Origin: Edwardsiella anguillarum
GTDB taxonomy: Bacteria; Pseudomonadota; Gammaproteobacteria; Enterobacterales; Enterobacteriaceae
Reading direction: 5' to 3' (one strand)
DNA length: 64,000 nt
Assembly: GCF_008801815.1 (NCBI RefSeq)
Contig: NZ_VZOX01000017.1
The notes beneath the pieces are model-generated. The model was not told the origin of the DNA. It made no database searches and saw only the letters and a list, made by a program, of their open reading frames with translations. Positions 58,302-64,000 of this stretch are shown here, piece after piece. Position 1 is the first letter of the stretch. Each line of letters opens with the position of its first letter. The position numbers and the translations under genes are program-made.

Positions 58302-59579
58302 ATGAATAAACTTAACCACTTAGAAAAAATCTGTGTCATTTATGCAGACTTTGATATATGGAGTGGACAAACTCGGTTATCTGCATCAGATCTCAAGCTG
58401 GGCGAGGGGGGTGAAATTCCCCCGGAAAAAGTAGCTCAACTTGGGAGTAAAAAAATCTGTGACCCTGCGAAGTTAAAAGGTTTCCATCGACTGAAAACAG
58501 AGACTCGTCGTATGTTGTTGAGATTTGGTATGCCATTCATGAATGGTTTTGCCGTCCCTATCAGCAAAAGAGATGAGATCTGTGCAAAGTTAAATGGAGT
58601 CAGCTTTCAGTTTGAACAACTAAAGCAAGACTTTATCAAAGGTTACAACGATGCAGTTGATGAGTGGTGTCGTGAAAACCCTGAATATGCTGGAGCTATC
58701 CGAGCTGGTTCTTTGCCAAAAGAAACCGTTGAAGCCAGGATCGGCTTTGAGTATCAATTGTTCATGGTTCAGCCAGTAAATGAAGATGAAGGTAGCGCTA
58801 AGCGCCTTAATCGTAAAATTGAGAGCTTGGGGGACGATCTCATCTCGGAAGTTGCTCAAGAGGCAAATAAGTTCTATATGGAGCGTTTAGCTGGTCGTGA
58901 CCAGTGTGGAATTACGACACGGCAAACTCTTCGGAATATTCGCGATAAGGTGGATGGACTTAGTTTCTTGAACAATGCCTTTAACCCACTGGTGAAGTTG
59001 CTTGATCAGACTCTCAATGGTTATGAGAAACATGCCGATGGTCGAAACATCGTTGCGCCTTTCTTTTATCAGGTCGTGGCCGCTGTGCTGATCATGAGCG
59101 AGAAAGAACGTATTGAGCAATATGCCAATGGTTTGATCAGTGTAGAAGGGATGGCTAATGATATTGGTGGCTCGGAGACCCTTACAGGGAATCCGGCTAA
59201 TGATACAAAAGCCGAACCGGAAAGTGTTAAATCTAGTGATGATACACATGAGGATGAATGGAAGGGGGATGACATCAAACAACAGAATAATGTTGCTGAT
59301 GTTGTTCAATCTGAGGGAAACAGTATCAGTAATGGTATTGATGATTTGAGTGAGGATATCGACAATTTCTTTAAAAATTGTCCTGAACTAGGCGGGAGTG
59401 AGTCGAAAGATAACTCCAATGCAGATGATACAGTTCAAGCTGACCTCTCTGAGGCTAGTGTTGCAACTGCTTCGCTGGATGATGCTAAGGCAGAACCCAT
59501 TCAGAACCAAGGAGATGTGAGCGATCAATCTCTTAATCAGGAACAACCTGAGGCTGATAGTAGCGACTATTTCTTCTAA
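58302..59579 (+). CDS. DUF3150-like protein
   Basis: A 425-residue protein from the ATG at 58302. The N-terminal 290 residues (YADFDIWSGQTRLSASDLKL, GVSFQFEQLKQDFIKGYND, WCRENPEYAGAIRAG, GFEYQLFMVQPV) match what I remember of DUF3150, which accompanies cobS and VWA genes in SXT-type elements. The C-terminal 130 residues are acidic, disordered and repetitive in Asp, Ser and Glu. Probably the partner or adaptor of the AAA-VWA pair; biochemical role unknown. Confidence 0.7.
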   Translation: MNKLNHLEKICVIYADFDIWSGQTRLSASDLKLGEGGEIPPEKVAQLGSKKICDPAKLKGFHRLKTETRRMLLRFGMPFMNGFAVPISKRDEICAKLNGVSFQFEQLKQDFIKGYNDAVDEWCRENPEYAGAIRAGSLPKETVEARIGFEYQLFMVQPVNEDEGSAKRLNRKIESLGDDLISEVAQEANKFYMERLAGRDQCGITTRQTLRNIRDKVDGLSFLNNAFNPLVKLLDQTLNGYEKHADGRNIVAPFFYQVVAAVLIMSEKERIEQYANGLISVEGMANDIGGSETLTGNPANDTKAEPESVKSSDDTHEDEWKGDDIKQQNNVADVVQSEGNSISNGIDDLSEDIDNFFKNCPELGGSESKDNSNADDTVQADLSEASVATASLDDAKAEPIQNQGDVSDQSLNQEQPEADSSDYFF

Positions 59580-59600
59580 TAGTCTCTTGAACTAAACCGA

Positions 59601-59662
59601 CCCGGAGGGGATGGCCATCCCCTCCGGGATGGACTATCTCCTTCCCAACCAGGAGAAAAGAT
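59601..59662 (+). promoter_or_regulatory. Two-hairpin translational leader 6 (VWA gene)
   Basis: Hairpin A is a perfect palindrome, CCCGGAGGGGATGG with its complement (59601-59628). Hairpin B: CTCCT (59638-59642) with AGGAG (59651-59655), the ribosome site; ATCT/AGAT can extend it to the ATG at 59663. The GGAGG in hairpin A could also compete for CTCC. Confidence 0.68.
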
Positions 59663-61459
59663 ATGTCCAAAAAACGTACTATTTATAGCGCGTTACCAAT
59701 TGTGGCCGCAGCCTACGGTGAGAAACTTGGTGTTAAAGTCGCGATCGGTAATGATGAGGCTTACACCGATGGTAAAACTATCGTAGTTCCGAATATCCCC
59801 GATAGCTATCCACATATGGATGCTGTTTGGGGTTATTTGGCTCATGAGGCTGCCCATGTTCGCTTTTCAGATTTTGGGGTTGAACGCCGTAGCGGTCTTC
59901 ATGGTGAGCTGTCCAATATTTTAGAGGACTGTCGCATTGAGCGAGCCATGATGGAGCTGTTCCCTGGAACATCCCATACGCTGAATGAGGTAGCGCGTTA
60001 CATGGCTCAGGCAGGGCATTACTCACATGTCACAGAAAAAGACTCTCCAGCTTCTATTCTGACAGGGCTCTGCTTGTATTGGTTACAAACGAAGGCTGTG
60101 GGGCAATCTGTCCTTCAAAGCTATCTCGATTCCGCTACTACGGTATTCGAAAATGTGTTTCCTCAAGGTGTTGTGATCCGACTAAATGCGTTACTTCGTA
60201 AAGCAGTTAACACTAAGTCAACCGCAGATGTAACAGCATTAGCTGACGACATTATTAAAATGCTCCAAGAGGAAAAGGAGAAAGAAGATAAAAAAACCCA
60301 GAAAGATCTGAATGAACAAAACCAGCAAAATGATGGTAGTGGACAACAGAACTCTATGGGTAACAGTGGGAATGATCAGCATCAAGGGTCTAGTACCAAT
60401 GGGGATGATCAACCAGGCAAGAGCCAGCAGCAAGATGATGCCCAGGAGGTATCTGAGCCGAAAGGAGCAGATAACCAAAGTGGGTCGAATGCTGATGGCG
60501 GCAGTACAGCAGGACAAAGCGGAGCTGGTGGTAATTCTGACGCGGAAAAACAAGACGCGGCCAAGATACTCCAGCAGGTTTTAAATGCTGGTGCCGATGA
60601 CTTGCGTGGTGATGCGCGTGAAGCACTAAAGGCTGAGCTGAGCCAGTTAGCTAAGGAGCAAGGCGATAGTAGCTATATGACGGTTCGTGTAGCTTCTGAG
60701 GCAGTGAAACACCCTGACGCCGGGAAACGACTGATTGATGATGTGAGAAGCACTACGTCAAAAATCAGGACTCAGCTCTATGGCTTGGTCCAAGCGAGTC
60801 AAAGGGTTGCTCACCGTAATAACCGTTCTGGGAAACGTGTGGATGTTCGCAAGCTACATCGTGTGGTGTCCGGCGATACGCGTGTATTTCTCAGCCCTGA
60901 GTCGAAGCCGCGCCCGAATACTGCCGTTCATATCTTGGTTGATATGAGCCTATCGATGACTTCGAAGACTAAAAATGGTAAGGAGCGACAGGATATTGCG
61001 AGAGAGTCAGCGTTAGCTATTGCGTTGGCACTGGAGGCAATCCCTGGCGTAAATCCGGCAGTCACCTTTTTTGGTGGAAACAAGAGCAATCCCGTTTTTA
61101 GTGCCATCAAGCATGGTGATACAGCACGGAGTCAGGCTGGTCGATTCCTCTTCCAAGCAACGGGAGGGACTCCAATGGCGGAAGCCATCTGGTATGCAGC
61201 ATATGAACTTGTCAAGACTAAAGAGGCTCGTAATATGTTGATAGTAGTGACTGATGGGGAGCCACAAAATATCCCGGCATGTCGTTCTGTCATCAACCTT
61301 TGTGAGCATAGCGGTGTTGAGGTAATTGGTATAGGTGTAGAGACTGGATCTGTTTCTGGACTGTTCTCAAAGAACATTGTTATTAATGATGCCTCTTCTC
61401 TACAGCACTCTTTATTTAAGCTAATGGAGCGTGCTTTGACCGTCTCTTCTGTGTCTTGA
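59663..61459 (+). CDS. CobT-like VWA protein with an N-terminal HExxH motif
   Basis: A 598-residue protein. The N-terminus has GYLAHEAAHVRFSDF (HEAAH at 61-65) and ILEDCRIERAMMELFPG, which resembles a zinc metallopeptidase-like domain with a downstream glutamate. The middle is Gln/Asn/Asp-rich and disordered (about 200-310). The C-terminal von Willebrand A domain has the MIDAS motif LVDMSLSMTSK near residue 425, with ATGGTPMAEAIW and IVVTDGEPQN. With the AAA+ gene at 54035 it forms a MoxR-VWA type pair. The combination with HExxH suggests substrate processing, but activity is not shown. Confidence 0.82.
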   Translation: MSKKRTIYSALPIVAAAYGEKLGVKVAIGNDEAYTDGKTIVVPNIPDSYPHMDAVWGYLAHEAAHVRFSDFGVERRSGLHGELSNILEDCRIERAMMELFPGTSHTLNEVARYMAQAGHYSHVTEKDSPASILTGLCLYWLQTKAVGQSVLQSYLDSATTVFENVFPQGVVIRLNALLRKAVNTKSTADVTALADDIIKMLQEEKEKEDKKTQKDLNEQNQQNDGSGQQNSMGNSGNDQHQGSSTNGDDQPGKSQQQDDAQEVSEPKGADNQSGSNADGGSTAGQSGAGGNSDAEKQDAAKILQQVLNAGADDLRGDAREALKAELSQLAKEQGDSSYMTVRVASEAVKHPDAGKRLIDDVRSTTSKIRTQLYGLVQASQRVAHRNNRSGKRVDVRKLHRVVSGDTRVFLSPESKPRPNTAVHILVDMSLSMTSKTKNGKERQDIARESALAIALALEAIPGVNPAVTFFGGNKSNPVFSAIKHGDTARSQAGRFLFQATGGTPMAEAIWYAAYELVKTKEARNMLIVVTDGEPQNIPACRSVINLCEHSGVEVIGIGVETGSVSGLFSKNIVINDASSLQHSLFKLMERALTVSSVS

Positions 61460-61507
61460 TGACTCAGTAACATGGCTGGTGGCTCTGCCAGCCATAACTT
61501 TAACTAA

Positions 61508-61572
61508 CCCAACAGGGGGCTATCACCCCTTGTTGGGGGATGGTTCCTCTGTGATTTTTACGGAGTGTGATT
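61508..61572 (+). promoter_or_regulatory. Two-hairpin translational leader 7
   Basis: Hairpin A: CCCAACAGGGGG with CCCCTTGTTGGG (61508-61537, one GU). Hairpin B: CTCTG (61547-61551) with CGGAG (61561-61565), the ribosome site of the ATG at 61573; this stem is the weakest of the set. Confidence 0.6.
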
Positions 61573-61998
61573 ATGTCCATCCTTCGGTTCGATATTCAGG
61601 ATGTTAAGAAGCTGTTGGCTGAGCTTGAGGCCGCTGAGCAATTCAAACCGACAATAGATGATATGTTTGCTAGAGAGATTAAACATATCAGGCGGAAGAA
61701 AATTCGACCTAGTTTAATGTTAGTTGGGGATCATGGTCTTTACCTGATCACTAATGCGAAGTTGGATGGAACTCCGGCTAGCCGTGGCGCAGTTGCTTAT
61801 GCCAAAGGGTGTAACCCCCATGTTGATCAAGATTTTGATGACAACAAGTGCAAGTTATTTGGCAGTAGCGATGGAACCATAACTATCCAGCCGTTCTTGG
61901 CATACTTGGCTGTTAAACAAGGGAAATCCGAGTTTCGGATTACTTGCGACCCAGATCATTCATGGATGGAGAGATCTTGGGATTCGACTAACCTATAG
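61573..61998 (+). CDS. DUF3085-like small protein
   Basis: A 141-residue protein from the ATG at 61573 (GGAG upstream). FDIQDVKKLLAELEAAEQF, RPSLMLVGDHGLYLITNA, AVAYAKGCNPHVDQDFDD and KCKLFGSSDGTITIQPFL resemble DUF3085 proteins found in mobile elements. No catalytic motif can be read. Last gene before a strong hairpin and a new promoter. Confidence 0.6.
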   Translation: MSILRFDIQDVKKLLAELEAAEQFKPTIDDMFAREIKHIRRKKIRPSLMLVGDHGLYLITNAKLDGTPASRGAVAYAKGCNPHVDQDFDDNKCKLFGSSDGTITIQPFLAYLAVKQGKSEFRITCDPDHSWMERSWDSTNL

Positions 61999-62017
61999 AC
62001 GGTTAGGTATAAGCAAC

Positions 62018-62047
62018 CTGGCCCCTATCTCTTGAAGAGGGGGCCAG
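62018..62047 (+). terminator. Strong hairpin ending the 53-62 kb block
   Basis: CTGGCCCC (62018-62025) and GGGGCCAG (62040-62047) pair perfectly. A pyrimidine stretch follows (ACTTCCTTCTT) instead of a pure T-run. Confidence 0.6.
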
Positions 62048-62060
62048 ACTTCCTTCTTGT

Positions 62061-62116
62061 GTACCCAAAAAGGGCAGTTTCAGATTCGTACCCGAGCCTG
62101 TTTTGTTGAATAATGT
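62061..62116 (+). promoter_or_regulatory. Activator-type box and promoter of the right-end genes
   Basis: CCCAAAAAGGGCAGTTTCA (62064-62082) is a near-consensus box. TAATGT at 62111-62116 is a -10-like hexamer 47 bp from the first C. Confidence 0.65.
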
Positions 62117-62172
62117 ATTCTGATCATTTTCCCAGATGTCTTTGTATAGGGCATCTTAGAAAGTTATTTTTT

Positions 62173-62228
62173 GTCCTCATGTGAGGGCGAAATGTGCGAT
62201 AGCTGGTCGCCAAAAATAAACAGTAATC
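62173..62228 (+). ncRNA. Repeated RNA-like motif, copy 4
   Basis: Hairpin 1 GTCCTC/GAGGGC (62173-62188, loop ATGT). Hairpin 2 GCGA-TAGCTGG-TCGC (62196-62210). Tail CAAAAATAAACAGTAA to about 62226. An extra stem AGATGTC/GGCATCT (62134-62158) precedes it near the predicted transcript start. Confidence 0.7.
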
Positions 62229-62234
62229 ATTTTA

Positions 62235-62294
62235 GCCCACCGGGCGCACTGCGCCTGTTTGGCAACGTGTGTCCAAAACGATAAGGGAGCACGT
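62235..62294 (+). promoter_or_regulatory. Two-hairpin translational leader 8
   Basis: Hairpin A: GGCGC/GCGCC (62243-62255). Hairpin B: ACGTG (62265-62269) with CACGT (62290-62294), plus TCC/GGA, enclosing the GGGAG ribosome site of the ATG at 62295. Confidence 0.66.
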
Positions 62295-62831
62295 ATGTCT
62301 CATATTGAAAAACTTAAAGCAGAAATGCTGAGTATCTCTCAAAAGAACAAACTACCTACTTTTTATGCCGATGATCTTGAAAAAGATCTTTCTATGCTTG
62401 AAAAGTACAATGGTCGTGAGTTGATCTGGGTACTTCGTACTTGTGGGTCTTTATTGGTGCCTATTAAGGTTGGCGTTCACCCAACTTATGTTATGCACTG
62501 GACTACAAGAAGCTCAGGACAAGAGATTGTGATGTTCTTAGTCGATACCCGCTTAGGCATCATTGAAAAGATTAACTTTGATGAGGCTAATCGCATGATT
62601 CAACAGCCTCCATGCCAGTTGAACACTTCAATGAGTAAGGAGAAGCTCAGTGATTTAGTGGATCATGTTTTATCCGTCGGATGTAGTTTGAAAGTTTGGG
62701 GAGTTTTTGAGTCGCCTACATATGGCATCTCAAAAAATAACTGGGCAGAGTGGCGGCGATATTTTAAAGCTGCTGGAAACTACATTATGGATGATTTTAT
62801 AAGTAAAGCTATACGCTTTAATCAGCGGTAG
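62295..62831 (+). CDS. Protein of unknown function
   Basis: A 178-residue soluble protein from the ATG at 62295. YNGRELIWVLRTCGSLLVPI and HPTYVMHWTTRSSGQEIVMF suggest a compact alpha/beta fold. It is the first gene of the promoter at 62.1 kb and carries both RNA motif copy 4 and a two-hairpin leader. Not recognised. Confidence 0.65.
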   Translation: MSHIEKLKAEMLSISQKNKLPTFYADDLEKDLSMLEKYNGRELIWVLRTCGSLLVPIKVGVHPTYVMHWTTRSSGQEIVMFLVDTRLGIIEKINFDEANRMIQQPPCQLNTSMSKEKLSDLVDHVLSVGCSLKVWGVFESPTYGISKNNWAEWRRYFKAAGNYIMDDFISKAIRFNQR

Positions 62832-62853
62832 TACATACCTGAGATTTTTAATA

Positions 62854-62916
62854 AACCCGGAGGGGCCTTACCTGCGGGTTGGGGCTCCTCTATTTACTTG
62901 AATGAGGAGTTTTATT
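62854..62916 (+). promoter_or_regulatory. Two-hairpin translational leader 9
   Basis: Hairpin A: AACCCG/CGGGTT (62854-62880). Hairpin B: CTCCTC (62885-62890) with GAGGAG (62904-62909), the ribosome site of the ATG at 62917. GGAGGGGCC in hairpin A is complementary to GGGCTCCTC, giving a competing fold. Confidence 0.7.
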
Positions 62917-63306
62917 ATGTCTATCCATACCAATTTGGAAAAAATCGCATACGGTTATGCAACTGCCCAAACTCTCAGCAGCTTGGGGGACCAGACGGAG
63001 TGGTATCAGGCTTATGTCTACTTGTCTACTTGTGTTGGGCAGGGAGTATCACCTGATGGTCTGATAATTTGGCAGCCGTTTGAAGATTGGGAGTGGGAAG
63101 ATGTACTAGAGCATATTGAAGATGGGGCAAAGTCAATACTGTCATCTTTGAAACAGGTTTTAAATCTGGCTCATAAAGGTATTGTGCAATCATCAGCTAA
63201 TGGTGCTTTAGATACTAATCTGACTCAATTAGATATGGCCTTAATGGTTGAGGTCGGTTTTGATATTGAATATCAAAAAGGTGTCGGGGGTGAGTATGCA
63301 GCTTAA
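62917..63306 (+). CDS. Small protein of unknown function
   Basis: A 129-residue acidic protein from the ATG at 62917 (MSIHTNLEKIAYGYATAQTL). The first half has IIWQPFEDWEWEDVLEHIED. No membrane segment. Overlaps the next gene by 11 bp. Not recognised. Confidence 0.6.
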   Translation: MSIHTNLEKIAYGYATAQTLSSLGDQTEWYQAYVYLSTCVGQGVSPDGLIIWQPFEDWEWEDVLEHIEDGAKSILSSLKQVLNLAHKGIVQSSANGALDTNLTQLDMALMVEVGFDIEYQKGVGGEYAA

Positions 63307-63745
63307 CCGATACACGGCCAAAGAGTCAGATAAAAATAGAATCATTAGAATGATAGGTTGGTGTAAACGTAACAGTTTGTCACTGGCTGGTCTTCCATAT
63401 GATGATAGTTTTTCTGGCCCAGAGGGAATCGATGTCGAAATCATCACTCCACCTAGAATGTCGCGAGAAATGCTAGAGCAGGCGATCAGGGAAGGGTATT
63501 CAGAGCGTGATGTCGTAAGGCATCGTATTGTTGAATGCCCTCTTGCTTGGTTCATGGAGGCAGAAGGAAAGGCTTTTAATCAGGAGCTTTTCTATGATTA
63601 TGTGATGGCTTATGGTCGTGGCGAGCCATCATGTAAAGCATATGAGCTAGCAGAGAAATGGTTTTGGCAAGGTTATGATTATGCATTTATAGCTGCGGAA
63701 ATTATTACTCGCCCTTATTGTCTTTGTGAGGATAATGATGATTGA
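63296..63745 (+). CDS. Small protein of unknown function
   Basis: A 149-residue protein from the ATG at 63296 (GGGGGTGAG upstream), overlapping the previous gene. Contains IIRMIGWCKRNSLSLAGLPY and MSREMLEQAIREGYSERDVV, and a Cys-containing C-terminus (YCLCEDND). Possibly DNA-binding by its helical middle; no family recognised. Confidence 0.6.
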   Translation: MQLNRYTAKESDKNRIIRMIGWCKRNSLSLAGLPYDDSFSGPEGIDVEIITPPRMSREMLEQAIREGYSERDVVRHRIVECPLAWFMEAEGKAFNQELFYDYVMAYGRGEPSCKAYELAEKWFWQGYDYAFIAAEIITRPYCLCEDNDD

Positions 63746-63911
63746 GGAAATTTTCGATGCGGTAGGATTGCATAAAGAAATTAATGTTATGTCAAAGCCT
63801 ATGGCGAATGATAAGTCTGAAATCGCCAACTTAGATAATAATGCTAGTTTGGATTCTCTTCATGCTTGGCTAAGGAAGGTGCGAATAAGCGGGGAAATTC
63901 TTCTCGGCTGA
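63738..63911 (+). CDS. Very small protein, uncertain
   Basis: About 57 residues from the ATG at 63738, overlapping the previous stop (a second ATG lies at 63735). AGG lies just upstream. The sequence MIEEIFDAVGLHKEINVMSK looks natural and the frame ends just before a terminator, which supports it, but it is short and not recognised. Confidence 0.45.
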   Translation: MIEEIFDAVGLHKEINVMSKPMANDKSEIANLDNNASLDSLHAWLRKVRISGEILLG

Positions 63912-63950
63912 CTCAGTCATTTCATTTCTTCATGTTTGAGCCGATTTTTT
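63904..63950 (+). terminator. Terminator at the right end
   Basis: TCGGCT (63904-63909) and AGCCGA (63939-63944) pair across a long loop containing GACT/AGTC, followed by TTTTTT. The remaining 50 bases hold no visible feature. Confidence 0.6.
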
Positions 63951-64000
63951 CTCCCGTAAATGCCTTGAATCAGCCTATTTAGACCGTTTCTTCGCCATTT

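Overview
The window is most of the backbone of a large self-transmissible plasmid, probably from an Enterobacterales host. The evidence is an iteron-type replication origin with DnaA boxes, a ParA/ParB partition module, a MobH-type relaxase, a coupling protein, and an F-type (MPF_F) conjugation apparatus. Gene content and order match the IncA/C plasmid and SXT/R391 element group: mobI far from traI; traI-traD-DUF4400; traLEKBVA; a giant Ig-like protein; dsbC-traC-trbI-trhF-traW-traU-traN; then cobS, bet, exo, DUF3150 and VWA genes. I cannot assign an incompatibility group by reading alone. No antibiotic resistance gene, tRNA, rRNA or CRISPR array was seen.

Layout. 1-5480: right part of a Tn3-family unit transposon (partial tnpA, tnpR, res) carrying a formaldehyde-detoxification operon (frmR-frmA-VOC protein-frmB). 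Its 38-bp terminal inverted repeat ends at 5480 inside a parM/stbA-like gene, leaving a stump at 5481-5618. 5619-6642: a repeat-rich region (oriT candidate) and mobI. 6647-10312: a small Cas4-like half protein, repA, and an origin with 19 clustered iterons, three DnaA boxes and GATC clusters. 10428-14549: genes of mostly unknown role around an array of 48-bp repeats, each carrying the palindrome TTTCACATGTGAAA or a variant. 15019-18201: a ParB-like protein, ParA, and a KorB-like ParB with a duplicated domain. 18259-24610: small accessory genes, a methyltransferase-like gene, topoisomerase III and a lipoprotein. 24785-51316: four transfer blocks. 51378-53090: a lipoprotein and an AcaB-like gene on the minus strand. 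53384-63911: a run of recombination and AAA/VWA genes.

Three regulatory layers can be read directly. (1) TTTCACATGTGAAA occurs 18 times exactly: eight in the array and ten dispersed, several in promoter regions, as expected of a KorB-like protein acting in both partition and regulation. (2) A box like CCCAAAWWGGGCAGTTACA lies upstream of each transfer block and of the 53 kb and 62 kb blocks, with -10-like hexamers at constant spacing where they can be seen. It resembles activator sites of the AcaCD/SetCD type. (3) In the 53-63 kb block, nine leaders carry a GC-rich hairpin followed by a second hairpin that pairs the Shine-Dalgarno sequence. A separate RNA-like motif (variable hairpin, GNGA-TAGCTGG-TCNC hairpin, fixed A-rich tail) occurs four times with compensatory changes. 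I regard this leader system as the best candidate for something undescribed.

Other points of interest are a nearly complete EAL phosphodiesterase gene locked into the tra operon by ATGA overlaps, a possible split Cas4-like nuclease, and a methyltransferase-like protein without a recognisable catalytic NPPY motif.
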